The position numbers and the translations under genes were made by a program. A stretch of DNA of 64,000 nt from JAGNHN01 sp964590645. Lineage in GTDB: Bacteria; Bacteroidota; Bacteroidia; Bacteroidales; JAGNHN01. Shown in pieces: positions 17,454 to 26,307 of the stretch. Numbering within the stretch: position 1 is the stretch's first letter; every line of letters begins with the position of its first letter. The stretch is taken from assembly GCA_964590645.1 (NCBI GenBank), contig CAZPYJ010000005.1, positions 62,001-126,000 of the forward strand. Direction: 5' to 3'. Under the pieces are notes generated by a model, which was not told where the DNA came from, did not search any database, and worked only from the letters and a program-made list of their open reading frames with translations.

Positions 17454-18785
17454 TTAATTCAGGTTCAGAGGAATGTATAAGAGTTCAAGCTGCATCCGTC
17501 TTTCAGGATGCGCCGTGCCTCCAATCAACACACGGTTCGCCTGCACGGCTCTTCCGTTCACCAGCAGCACGAGTTCCCTGTTTAAACGGTTTCCATTGAT
17601 GATTTGCTGCAGGTGACGTGTAATACGAAAGCGGTACTCCATCCGCGTAGAATCATAAGCACCGCCAAAATAATCCACCCCTTCGGCAAAGTCAGGCAGT
17701 TGTTCCAGATTGCCTTCCTCGTCGTAGGCCCCAAGCAGAAGTCGACTGGGAGGGGGAAAGGCATCGGAAGCCCCGATCACCGGAAGGACCAGCTCAGCCC
17801 GGGTCAATGCATAGGCACCACTGGTAAAACGCTTTTCAAAATCAGGCAGGCGGAACTGGGTATTGATGCCCTGCATTGCTTGCAGATAAAGCGTTTGCGC
17901 TCCCAGGGCGGTATCCTGGTTTATCACCTGATCCCTGAGCTGCGGGTCAGCATTGGCATAATCATTATGCCAGAAGCGGTTAAAGCGGGCACAGGCTCCG
18001 TCCAGCCTGAAGTCGTACCTCAGAGAGTCCTCCTCTTCATTGGCATAATGCAGGCTGATCTTACTCAGGGAAGAAGTGAGGCTGAAGTATGCGATGCTTC
18101 CTCCATCATCGACCGGATCAGCAATAATATACAGACCATTGATGAATTCTACGAAGTTGGTATTGTTTTCCAGGGCTATGGGTGAAGCCGTGAGTATCTT
18201 TTCAGCGAAGGCCGGATTTTGTGCACTGATATTCAGGCGGAGGTGAGGCGCATAAGCCACACTATCCACATAGACACTGTCTTTCGGCCGGGGCGTGAAG
18301 GTAAAGCTTGCTATTTCAGTGGGGTCAAAATCCAGGTGGCGGTTGCTGTAATAATTGCTGTCGTAGTAAAGCATCTCCCTGAGCTCAAAGATGCGGATGG
18401 TAATGGGCGTATTCAGATCACCATACGATCCCCCGTAAGCCAGGTGCAGTACCATTGAGTCGAGGGAGGGTGCCAAACCAAAGTCAGGCTGATTGGTGGA
18501 TAAGAGGAACTGGGTATAGAAACCGGCCACGCTGCTTCCGAATACCGGGTCAAAATAGCTCCCTGCCAGGCTCAATACGGTTTCATCGGTGCGCACAGAA
18601 TCGTTGGCCACGGAAAAGGCCAGCATAGGGGTAGTATCGTTAAAAACCAGTCCCAGGCGATCTTCCTCAGGCTGGATACCAAGGCCAAGCTCAACCGGAT
18701 CCTTCTTACAAGACAATACAAGCATAAGCAGGATGAGCATCCAGAAGGATACTCCTTTAGGCAGGTAAGGGTGCAATTTTTTCAA
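17454..18785 (-). CDS. DUF4270 family lipoprotein
   Basis: About 443 residues from TTG 18785. The lipobox LVLSCKKDP and the opening PVELGLGIQPEEDRLGLVFNDT match DUF4270, a Bacteroidota-specific envelope family of unknown function. The longest frame starts at 18887 but then overlaps the upstream gene by 68 bp and has 49 extra residues before the hydrophobic core. TTG 18785 gives a normal signal peptide (M-KKLHPYLPKG followed by WMLILLMLVLSC) and a 34-bp gap from the preceding stop. It sits between the GT5 gene and glmS, an arrangement I recall from other Bacteroidota. Confidence 0.82.
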   Translation of the reverse strand: MKKLHPYLPKGVSFWMLILLMLVLSCKKDPVELGLGIQPEEDRLGLVFNDTTPMLAFSVANDSVRTDETVLSLAGSYFDPVFGSSVAGFYTQFLLSTNQPDFGLAPSLDSMVLHLAYGGSYGDLNTPITIRIFELREMLYYDSNYYSNRHLDFDPTEIASFTFTPRPKDSVYVDSVAYAPHLRLNISAQNPAFAEKILTASPIALENNTNFVEFINGLYIIADPVDDGGSIAYFSLTSSLSKISLHYANEEEDSLRYDFRLDGACARFNRFWHNDYANADPQLRDQVINQDTALGAQTLYLQAMQGINTQFRLPDFEKRFTSGAYALTRAELVLPVIGASDAFPPPSRLLLGAYDEEGNLEQLPDFAEGVDYFGGAYDSTRMEYRFRITRHLQQIINGNRLNRELVLLVNGRAVQANRVLIGGTAHPERRMQLELLYIPLNLN

Positions 18786-18819
18786 GGGGAGATGACTTTG
18801 GAGCGGTTTGCAAGAGGGC

Positions 18820-19638
18820 TTAAGCTTCCTTTTCGCCCAAAAGGCTGTCATAGAATTCATTGTAGGCATCGATGTAATGTGCTTCATCCTGATAATCCAG
18901 AACCGGTTTTTTCCACTGCTTCAAATGATCTGCGATTTCCGGATGAATTTCTGTGCTGCCAATGATGGCTGCATCGGAAAAGGCCAGGGCAGCTTTGGTG
19001 AGGTTAACGTAGTCACCCTGGGCAAAGTGCCTGAGATCTTCGGCTTTGATGCCTTCCATTTTTATTTTCTGTGGAAAGCCTTCAGGGAAACTTTCCTTAA
19101 AATCGTCATTATAAACAGAATAGATAATCTTCGTATCGCTAAAGAGCGGATTATCCTTAAAGGCAGTGCGGAGATATAATGGGATCAGGCTGCCCATCCA
19201 CCCGTGGCAATGCACGATGTGTGGTGGCCATCCCAGTTTCTTTACCGTTTCGATCACCCCACGGGAAAAGAAAACAGCCCTTTCGTCATTGTCAGGAAAA
19301 AACTTTCCGTTCTTGTCGCGGATCACCGCTTTTCTCTGAAAGTACTCCTCATTATCAATGAAATAGATCTGCATTCTGGCCGCCTGGATAGAAGCCACCT
19401 TGATGATGAGCGGGTGGTCGCTGTCGTTGATGATCAGATTCATCCCCGAAAGACGGATCACTTCGTGCAATTGATTGCGCCTTTCGTTGATGTTGCCGTA
19501 GCGGGGCATAAAGGTGCGAATCTCTTTCCCTCTTTCCTGAATCCCTTGCGGCAGGTACCGGCCAACCTTTCCCAGTGGAGTTTCTTTTAAATAAGGGGTA
19601 ATTTCCTGCGCGACAAAAAGAACATTGGCTTTTTCCAT
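18820..19638 (-). CDS. Glycogen/starch synthase catalytic-domain protein (GT5 N-terminal half only)
   Basis: 272 residues. It matches only the N-terminal Rossmann half of GlgA-type synthases: NVLFVAQEITPYLKETPLGKVGRYLPQ, MPRYGNINERRN, ADP-glucose-side motifs and HCHGWMGSLIPLYLR. The C-terminal GT-B half with the nucleotide-sugar site is missing, and the protein ends naturally (no frameshift seen). Short proteins of this kind are common in Bacteroidota, so this is the normal family form rather than a broken gene. Classical glycogen synthase activity is doubtful. It is the first gene of a likely operon with DUF4270 and glmS. Confidence 0.85.
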   Translation of the reverse strand: MEKANVLFVAQEITPYLKETPLGKVGRYLPQGIQERGKEIRTFMPRYGNINERRNQLHEVIRLSGMNLIINDSDHPLIIKVASIQAARMQIYFIDNEEYFQRKAVIRDKNGKFFPDNDERAVFFSRGVIETVKKLGWPPHIVHCHGWMGSLIPLYLRTAFKDNPLFSDTKIIYSVYNDDFKESFPEGFPQKIKMEGIKAEDLRHFAQGDYVNLTKAALAFSDAAIIGSTEIHPEIADHLKQWKKPVLDYQDEAHYIDAYNEFYDSLLGEKEA

Positions 19639-19670
19639 ACTGATGTTGCTGCTCGGTTACTAAAGAAATG

Positions 19671-19678
19671 CAAAGGTA
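19671..19678 (-). promoter_or_regulatory. -7 box TACCTTTG for the GT5-DUF4270-glmS operon
   Basis: A perfect TAnnTTTG on the minus strand, 32 nt upstream of ATG 19638. Confidence 0.6.
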
Positions 19679-19846
19679 GGCAATTAAGCCGATATTCTCT
19701 ATTTCAGGATGTTGGAAAAAAATGTCTGTTCGACAGAGGACTTATTTGCCCAGGCTGAGAATGCGCAGTGCGCCTCTGGTCACCAGGACAATCCATTCCG
19801 GAGATATGGAAGATGCTTTTCAGATATGATGTCGATGTCTTCTCCA

Positions 19847-21823
19847 TCACTCCCTTTTCCCTTCGACGCTTGCTGCCTCACCCGGGGCAGGCATCCATTT
19901 TCTGGCTTCCTGCACCTTCCCGGCCCTAAGCAGTGTATTGTACATATTCTGCCGGTGGCGGGGATTCTCCGGTTCCAGCGCAGCGGCTCTTGAGAAAGCG
20001 CCTGCTGCCTGAGGGAAATCATTTTGTTGATAATAGATCACTCCCAGATGGTCCCATAATCTGGCCTGGGTGGAATCTGCTTCAAGGGATTTTTTCAGAT
20101 AGGGCAATGCCTCTTCCTGTTCTCCCCCGGCCAGGAGGAGTTCGGCGTAGGCCGACAGATCCTTGGCTTCGGGTGACCGCCATTCCATCATAAAGCGCTG
20201 CACCTTCATCCGGCTTTCTCTGGCTCCGGCAGCCGCCAGGCGCTCCAGGTTGTGCCAGACATTGGGCTCATCTTTATCCAGGGCCAACACCCGGCCATAG
20301 CATTGCAAGGTGCTGTCGAGTTCACCGCGGGCCGTGTACCAGGTATTGCCGAAATGGAACCAGGCATCCATATAAGCAGGGTGAATATCCACTGCCCGCC
20401 CGAAATGAAAGAGAGCCTGGTCGAATAAGAAAGCTTTTTGTGCATCCTCCTCCTCTTGTCCGGCCTCCCAGGCGTAAAATTTGGCTGCGATCAGATTACT
20501 CTTGGCTGAATTGGCCGAAACCTGTACGTCGTGGGTGTACAGGGTAAAATCATCTTTCCATACCTGGTTCCTTTCCAGCGTTTTATACAGGAAGAAGATG
20601 AGCATTACCCCGATCAGCGCTGGCACCAGGCCTTTCTTCTCCGGGCTCAGGCGCGCTCTCAGCTCTACTGCTCCATAGCCCATAGCCAGACAAAGCCCAA
20701 GGGAGGGAAGGAAGATAAAGCGCTCTGCCATAAAAGCACCCACATTGAAGACCAGGTTGCTGACCATAAAGAAACCCAGGAAGAAGAAAAGGATGCCGTA
20801 GGAATCCATTGTCCGGGACTTCAGTTTCCGCAAGGCGTGAACCAGCAGGGCCAGGGTAATGGCCAGGGGCAGCAGGGCGTGCCAGCTCAGCAAAGGAGTA
20901 AGGGGAATATGGTAAGGATAATAGTCCCAGGTGAGTACAGCCGGGTAGACCATCAGGCGAAAGTAATCGCCGAAAGTGCGGAATATGGTTCCGTATCTTT
21001 CGCTCAGGCTGGCGTGCAGGAAAGGGTTATCCATCAGTTCGGAGGAGGCTTCGGTGCTTATCCCGCCAAGAACCCAGAATCGTATCAGGGCAAAAAGCGC
21101 CAGGGGAAGAAAAAGCCAGAGGCCTTGGCGCAAAAGAAATGCAGGCCTTTTGCTGCCGGAAAAATACAAACTCAGGGGAATGATGATCAGAAAGGCGGCG
21201 GCATTTTCCTTCGACATCAGCGCCAGGAAGAACCACGTCATCATCCCCACCACGGGAAGCCATCCTCCTTTTTCCTTCATTCTGAAGGCGGAACGCAGGG
21301 CCAGTAAGGAGAAAAGCCCGGCCAGGATCTCATCCCGACCTTTGATATTGGCCACCACTTCCGTATGTACGGGGTGCACCGAATACAGCAGCATACCCAG
21401 GAAAAGGGGAGCGTAGTACCATTGCTTTCCCGGTGGAAATATCCTGCTTAAAACACGGTAGGCCACGACCACCATCAGGGCATAAAGGAGCAGGTTGAGG
21501 AAATGACTGAAGTGGGGGTTCTCGCCCAGAAATTCGTATTCGATCGCAAAAGTGATCAGGGAAAGAGGGCGGTATCGGCCTCCGGTCAGGGCTACCTCCT
21601 GATCGCCCAGATAGCCGGCAAAGTAGTGCTTGCCGAGCAAATCGGGAATGCCCTCCAGTCCCTGGCGGGTGAAATCGTTACGGGTGATGGAATAAATATC
21701 ATCGAGGGCGTATTCATTGGGGATAGTATTTACATAGGCTAAAGCAGACAGTGCGGCCAGGATCAGGACGGGCCATTGCCTGATACCGGAACGGGGCTTT
21801 TTCCCGGTGCTTTTACGGACCAT
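19847..21823 (-). CDS. TMTC-like membrane glycosyltransferase with C-terminal TPR repeats
   Basis: 658 residues. The N-terminal two thirds is a polytopic membrane domain of about 10-12 helices starting WPVLILAALSALAYVNTIPNEYALDDIYSI. It has the first-loop acidic pair (DD) and the GGRYRPLSLITFAIEYEF motif of GT-C/TMTC-type proteins. The C-terminal third (about 440-650) contains tetratricopeptide repeats (AYMDAWFHFGNTWYTARGE, ARLWDHLGVIYYQQNDFPQA). It is probably a lipid-linked-sugar-dependent glycosyltransferase acting on envelope or exported proteins; donor and acceptor are unknown. The stop lies 208 bp upstream of the start of the divergently placed promoter region of the GT5 operon. Confidence 0.78.
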   Translation of the reverse strand: MVRKSTGKKPRSGIRQWPVLILAALSALAYVNTIPNEYALDDIYSITRNDFTRQGLEGIPDLLGKHYFAGYLGDQEVALTGGRYRPLSLITFAIEYEFLGENPHFSHFLNLLLYALMVVVAYRVLSRIFPPGKQWYYAPLFLGMLLYSVHPVHTEVVANIKGRDEILAGLFSLLALRSAFRMKEKGGWLPVVGMMTWFFLALMSKENAAAFLIIIPLSLYFSGSKRPAFLLRQGLWLFLPLALFALIRFWVLGGISTEASSELMDNPFLHASLSERYGTIFRTFGDYFRLMVYPAVLTWDYYPYHIPLTPLLSWHALLPLAITLALLVHALRKLKSRTMDSYGILFFFLGFFMVSNLVFNVGAFMAERFIFLPSLGLCLAMGYGAVELRARLSPEKKGLVPALIGVMLIFFLYKTLERNQVWKDDFTLYTHDVQVSANSAKSNLIAAKFYAWEAGQEEEDAQKAFLFDQALFHFGRAVDIHPAYMDAWFHFGNTWYTARGELDSTLQCYGRVLALDKDEPNVWHNLERLAAAGARESRMKVQRFMMEWRSPEAKDLSAYAELLLAGGEQEEALPYLKKSLEADSTQARLWDHLGVIYYQQNDFPQAAGAFSRAAALEPENPRHRQNMYNTLLRAGKVQEARKWMPAPGEAASVEGKRE

Positions 21824-21826
21824 AGC

Positions 21827-22390
21827 TTAAGGTTTTTTCTTTGCTTCTGCTTCCAGTTTGCGGTACCATTCACCGCCATATTTCCGGATCAGGGGTTCTT
21901 TCAGAAAAACATAGACCGGCACACCTTCTCTTTTTCCAAAAAGAAGGGCAGGGGCACAGATAGGCCAGCGGTGGTAGTTGAGCGCCTCGCCCTGGTGCAG
22001 CTTTTTGATCCGGATAGGGTAGAGGTGGCAGGAAAGCGGTTTTTGAAAGTCCATCTTCTTTTCCACCCAGGCTTTTTCGATGGCGCAGCGGGCGATGCCC
22101 CCTTCAAAAAAGGCAAAGGCGCACTCTTTTCCGTCGTTCAGAGGGGTAACATAATTTCCATCTGCATCGTAGTCAAAGACGCCATATTGTTTCACTGTGG
22201 TCTTTCCTTCCTCGCTCATAAAGGGAATGACTTCATCCAGGGCATCCTCCAGTTCTCCTATTTCCTCTTCTTCGAGTGGCGCGCCGGCATCTCCTTCCAC
22301 GCAGCAGGCGCCCAGGCATTGAGGGAGGTCACAGATAAAGTGCATATCGAATATCTCTCTGGATATCACAATGTCATCGATGATTATCAT
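21827..22390 (-). CDS. DUF3109 family cysteine-rich protein
   Basis: 187 residues matching DUF3109. The conserved cysteines lie in CDLPQCLGACCVEGDAG, KECAFA, ARCAIEK, SCHLYPIR and WPICAPA, a pattern suggesting metal or Fe-S binding related to the YkgJ/zinc-iron-chelating families. It is cytosolic with no signal peptide. Biochemical role unknown. It sits 3 bp upstream of the TMTC-like gene on the same strand. A TATTTTCG box lies only 4 nt upstream of the ATG. Confidence 0.88.
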   Translation of the reverse strand: MIIIDDIVISREIFDMHFICDLPQCLGACCVEGDAGAPLEEEEIGELEDALDEVIPFMSEEGKTTVKQYGVFDYDADGNYVTPLNDGKECAFAFFEGGIARCAIEKAWVEKKMDFQKPLSCHLYPIRIKKLHQGEALNYHRWPICAPALLFGKREGVPVYVFLKEPLIRKYGGEWYRKLEAEAKKKP

Positions 22391-22394
22391 TTTG

Positions 22395-22402
22395 CGAAAA
22401 TA
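22395..22402 (-). promoter_or_regulatory. -7-like box TATTTTCG, 4 nt from the DUF3109 start
   Basis: One mismatch to TAnnTTTG. CAAA separates it from ATG 22390; candidate leaderless start. Confidence 0.35.
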
Positions 22403-22481
22403 GGGATTTCGTGCCTTGGCTTTTGCAGGCTTCAGAATGGATTTTAGGCAGGGAGGTGCTTCCTCCGGCGGATTTATTCTT

Positions 22482-22489
22482 TATCTTTG
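22482..22489 (+). promoter_or_regulatory. -7 box TATCTTTG for tRNA-Lys
   Basis: A perfect TAnnTTTG, 11 nt before the tRNA 5' end. Confidence 0.65.
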
Positions 22490-22500
22490 CGCTCCCGTTC

Positions 22501-22573
<73 letters not shown>

Positions 22574-22582
22574 CAGAGGTGC

Positions 22583-22611
22583 AAAGCCGGACAAGTGTTC
22601 CGGCTTTTTTT
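22583..22611 (+). terminator. Terminator of tRNA-Lys
   Basis: A 9-bp stem AAAGCCGGA/TCCGGCTTT around the loop CAAGTGT, then a run of T. The two downstream repeat copies carry hairpins with the same type of loop but a different stem. Confidence 0.88.
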
Positions 22612-22622
22612 GTTGTTCTATC

Positions 22623-22753
22623 GTATCGTCTTACCACTATCCGAGCAAGGATCACGAGACACCCTTGAAAATCAACAATGGTCGAGCTAATCCTTGCGGG
22701 GAGACAAAGGACAAAGGCCAGACAAGTGTTCTGGCCTTTGCTATTTCCCGGTG
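22623..22753. repeat. 131-bp tandem repeat copy 1 (tRNA-Lys 3' end plus hairpin)
   Basis: Contains AATCCTTGCGGGGAGACA, the 3' end of tRNA-Lys plus one base, at 22689-22706, then the hairpin CAAAGGCCAGA/TCTGGCCTTTG (22712-22740) around loop CAAGTGT. The 100-bp core 22643-22742 matches 22774-22873 with one mismatch. No complete tRNA is present. Confidence 0.92.
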
Positions 22754-22873
22754 GTATCGTCTTGACACCGAAGGAGCAAGGATCACGAGACACCCTTGAA
22801 AATCAACAATGGTCGAGCTAATCCTTGCGGGGAGACAAAGGACAAAGGCCAGATAAGTGTTCTGGCCTTTGCT
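22754..22873. repeat. 131-bp tandem repeat copy 2 (tRNA-Lys 3' end plus hairpin)
   Basis: Second copy, ending just upstream of the McrBC promoter. It has the same tRNA 3'-end sequence (22820-22837) and hairpin (22843-22871), with loop TAAGTGT. Confidence 0.92.
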
Positions 22874-22917
22874 GGTTTTTATGACCGAACCTCCTGCTGA
22901 TTTTCACTGAGATTGCA

Positions 22918-22925
22918 TAATTTTG
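22918..22925 (+). promoter_or_regulatory. -7 box TAATTTTG for the McrBC operon
   Basis: A perfect TAnnTTTG, 49 nt upstream of ATG 22975. Confidence 0.5.
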
Positions 22926-22974
22926 AGTCCAAGACTGCGATGGACGCAAACATTTCTAATGAATAATTTAAGAT

Positions 22975-25900
22975 ATGATGAAGAATGGAGCACTTTGGGT
23001 GACTTTTCAAAAAAGACTTGCCATACAATTATCCGGATATGCGAATAAGCAACCACGGCTGATTCAGCTTCTAGAGGAGGCCGGAGTTGAAATATCTGAT
23101 TCAAATACAGACAACGAGCATAAGCTGTTTGAAAAGAGGCTGAATCCCTTTTCCTTTTTTGCGCTGCTCTATCGAGGTGATATCAATGAAGCTAAAGCAC
23201 GTATTCAGTCGCTTGCTTCGGTTCTTGAAATGAACATTGACTCAGAAAGCATTAAGCCCGAGATACCTTTCTTTTTAACGACTTTCGAATCATTCCCGGT
23301 CAATAGGTCAGAAAGCAAGGAAGAAAATGAAATTCTCTGGCGGTTTTATGATGCGGCCTTATCCGGAAGAATCACTGAGAGGATTTTTCAGGAGACAGTA
23401 GCGTTGAGTTTTCTGGATAAGCGTCAGCTCACGGAAGCTTTATTCCTGATCGATCCAGAAAAATATCTGCCTTTGAACCTGCAAACTGAATCATATCTGG
23501 AAGAGGTTCTGCAAATTGAATCTGAAATGTCAAACTGGACGGATTATGATAGAATATTAAGGCACATTATTGACAAGAGAGACATTCCGCTTTGGAGAAT
23601 TGTAGTAAATGCCTTTCGGTGGAATGAAGAAAAAGGAGAGATGCCTGAATCTGGAGCGACAGAAACGTTAATGGAAGAGGGCCAAAACCTTGCTTTTGCT
23701 TGGCAGGAGTGGGAGCTTCTACAATTTCTCGCCACTATTCAGGATACCGTCAGTGTGAGTCAGTTTTTCGAACACTTGGATAATATTGTTCAGAACACAA
23801 ATGCGAAAAGAGATCACTTTCATACCAACATTCGTGCAGAAAAAATAATCACAATAACGCTCGGGAACCGCTATATCCTTACCGTCAGGAGAAAGCAAAA
23901 TTCGATTAAGTGGAGATTGATGCTGACAACGGAGAATGAGCTTATGGCTAGACAAAGTCCATATTTTGAGGGAATTGAGTATTTCACAAGCAAAATAGGT
24001 AACCCTCGTTTTATCCTGGCAGATTTTCTGATTCCCGACAGGAAAACAGACCTAAAAAATGTACTCCCCTGGAATGAATCACTTGACGCAGTTTGCAACT
24101 ATTTCGAGGAAATCAAGAACCTTCAACTGGCTAAAATCTATAGGCGCTTTACCAATTACGCCCTTCTCAGGGTATTATTTGACAAGAATTACCGGAATGA
24201 AATGACGGGAAAGGCGAAGAAATACAATGCCTTACCAGTACAGGGGAAGTTGTTGGAACAGTACAAAGCAATTCTCAGATCCGTTGGGTTTGATGGAGAA
24301 GAATACAAGTGGCAGCTATTAGGGAAACCATACTGGGATCTGAATGCCACAGATTTGTCAGAGATGATTAAAAAGATCCCATTTAAGAATCTAGTATACC
24401 ATTTATCCATCGCTGTATTAAAACACCTCGCCACAGAAGAACCTGAGGCGCTGAGATCCGCATTGAAAGATCTATTTCATTCCGATGAGGGCTTGAACCA
24501 ACGCATTCAACTATTTAAAGAAAGAGCAGATCTACTTTATCAAAAAATTAATCCGGGGAAGAAAACCTTTCAAGATGAGCGGGCTATTGCAGCTTATCTT
24601 GCTTTTGCTGATCCTGAACAGTATCCATTATACAAACGGAGCTTTTATGATAAGTACTGCGCATATTTAAAACGCCGTAAAGCTGGTAAAAATGAAAAAT
24701 ACCAAGACTACATAAACCTAATCAATGATCTGATAAATAATCACATTAAGAAAGATACGGAATTGATTTCCTTGGTGGAATTTCATAAACCAAAAGGAGG
24801 GTTTGACGACAAGAACTACTTGTTGCTTGCTCAGGATATGTTGTGGCGCATTTTTGATCAAGCAGAAAGAATGAAAAATTTGAAATTAATTGAAAAGATA
24901 GACAAGGAAGACCTGGCCATCCGTCCAGAGGATGATAATACCTACGATGAGGAATTATTGACGGATAACAATGATGAGGAACCGCAAAAATTCTGGTGGC
25001 TAAACGCAAATCCCGGAATCTGGAGCATCAGCTCCTTTGAGGAAGGTGAGATTCAAACCTATACCAGCCGGAATGAGAAAGGTAATAAAAGACGCATATA
25101 CAGACACTTTGAATCAGTGAGCCCCGGTGATTATTTGATCGGCTATGAAACCAGTCCGGTAAAACAGATCAAAGCGCTTTTTGAAATCACAAAGGAATTA
25201 CATCAAAATAACAGAGACGGTGAGGTAATCGCTTTTAAGCTTCTTGAGAAGTTTGAAGTACCGGTGAACTGGAGCGAAATTCTGAATAATCCGGAGTTGA
25301 GCGAATGTGAAGTGCTGCGCAATAATCAGGGAAGTTTGTTTCAACTGACTGAGGATGAATTCGATGTTATCAGGGAAATCATCGACAGTAAAAATATTCC
25401 TGTGGAAAACGAAAAGTTGAGAGAAGAAGAAGAATATCAGTATGAGTTAGATCCGGATAAACCTTTTGTTCCTGTTTCAGAGTTTTACAGAATGACCGAT
25501 ACACTTTTACGAAAGAAGAATCTTATTCTACAGGGACCTCCGGGAGTGGGTAAGACTTTTCTGGCCAGAAAACTGGCTTATGCCATTATGGGGAAGCGCA
25601 ATGACACCCAAATCGAAATGGTTCAATTTCACCAGTCGTATAGTTATGAAGACTTCATTCAGGGTCTTAGGCCTGTAAACAAAGGTGGCTTTACCCTGAG
25701 GAACGGTGTTTTCTATGAATTTTGTAAAAAAGCACAGGCGCATCCCTGGCGTAGATTCTTCTTTATTATTGATGAGATCAACAGGGGCAATTTGAGCAAA
25801 ATCTTCGGGGAATTGCTGATGTTGATAGAGCCAGATAAGAGAGCAGAGCGCTTTGCGCTAAAACTGACTTATTCAGAGGACGAGTTTGACAAGTTCTATG

Positions 25901-26307
25901 TGCCTGATAATGTATATATCATTGGCACTATGAATACTGCCGATAGATCACTGGCCATTGTAGATTACGCACTCCGGCGACGATTTGCCTTTATTTCATT
26001 AAAACCATATTTCGGAGAGGCTTTCCGTTTGCATCTCGGTTCCCAAGGTGTTTCAAAAACACTGCAAAATCATATACTTCAGGTCGTTAAGGAATTAAAT
26101 GTAGCCATTGAAAAGGATACAAACCTAGGCGAGCAGTTTAGAATCGGCCACAGTTATTTCTGCACCTTTCCAGGAAAAATGGATGAGCAAGAATGGTATA
26201 ATGGAGTTATTCAGTTTGAAATCAGACCACTACTTGAAGAAATCTGGTTTGACTCTCCCGATAATATAGATGCCTATCTTACAAAACTGCTGTTCAATCC
26301 GCAATGA
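22975..26307 (+). CDS. McrB-type AAA+ GTPase/ATPase with EVE domain (type IV restriction)
   Basis: 1110 residues. The N-terminal part opens with a motif seen in many McrB-like proteins (NPFSFFALLYRGDI, then IPFFLTTFES). A long region (about 130-660) follows that I do not recognise. An EVE domain begins at about 673 (FWWLNANPGIWSI) and runs to about 800; EVE domains bind modified cytosines in DNA. The C-terminal AAA+ motor has Walker A GPPGVGKT (854-861), Walker B FFIIDEINRG (Asp933/Glu934) and MNTADRS (about 986-992), the McrB signature. It should translocate DNA and activate the McrC nuclease after recognising modified DNA. It overlaps the next gene by four bases (ATGA). Composition is AT-richer than flanking core genes. 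Confidence 0.9.
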   Translation: MMKNGALWVTFQKRLAIQLSGYANKQPRLIQLLEEAGVEISDSNTDNEHKLFEKRLNPFSFFALLYRGDINEAKARIQSLASVLEMNIDSESIKPEIPFFLTTFESFPVNRSESKEENEILWRFYDAALSGRITERIFQETVALSFLDKRQLTEALFLIDPEKYLPLNLQTESYLEEVLQIESEMSNWTDYDRILRHIIDKRDIPLWRIVVNAFRWNEEKGEMPESGATETLMEEGQNLAFAWQEWELLQFLATIQDTVSVSQFFEHLDNIVQNTNAKRDHFHTNIRAEKIITITLGNRYILTVRRKQNSIKWRLMLTTENELMARQSPYFEGIEYFTSKIGNPRFILADFLIPDRKTDLKNVLPWNESLDAVCNYFEEIKNLQLAKIYRRFTNYALLRVLFDKNYRNEMTGKAKKYNALPVQGKLLEQYKAILRSVGFDGEEYKWQLLGKPYWDLNATDLSEMIKKIPFKNLVYHLSIAVLKHLATEEPEALRSALKDLFHSDEGLNQRIQLFKERADLLYQKINPGKKTFQDERAIAAYLAFADPEQYPLYKRSFYDKYCAYLKRRKAGKNEKYQDYINLINDLINNHIKKDTELISLVEFHKPKGGFDDKNYLLLAQDMLWRIFDQAERMKNLKLIEKIDKEDLAIRPEDDNTYDEELLTDNNDEEPQKFWWLNANPGIWSISSFEEGEIQTYTSRNEKGNKRRIYRHFESVSPGDYLIGYETSPVKQIKALFEITKELHQNNRDGEVIAFKLLEKFEVPVNWSEILNNPELSECEVLRNNQGSLFQLTEDEFDVIREIIDSKNIPVENEKLREEEEYQYELDPDKPFVPVSEFYRMTDTLLRKKNLILQGPPGVGKTFLARKLAYAIMGKRNDTQIEMVQFHQSYSYEDFIQGLRPVNKGGFTLRNGVFYEFCKKAQAHPWRRFFFIIDEINRGNLSKIFGELLMLIEPDKRAERFALKLTYSEDEFDKFYVPDNVYIIGTMNTADRSLAIVDYALRRRFAFISLKPYFGEAFRLHLGSQGVSKTLQNHILQVVKELNVAIEKDTNLGEQFRIGHSYFCTFPGKMDEQEWYNGVIQFEIRPLLEEIWFDSPDNIDAYLTKLLFNPQ

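Noticed and set aside
22623..22873. Possible CRISPR array or extra tRNA genes in the repeats behind tRNA-Lys
   Set aside because: Only two long near-identical units, no short repeat/spacer alternation; the tRNA-like part is just the 3' end and cannot fold as a cloverleaf.
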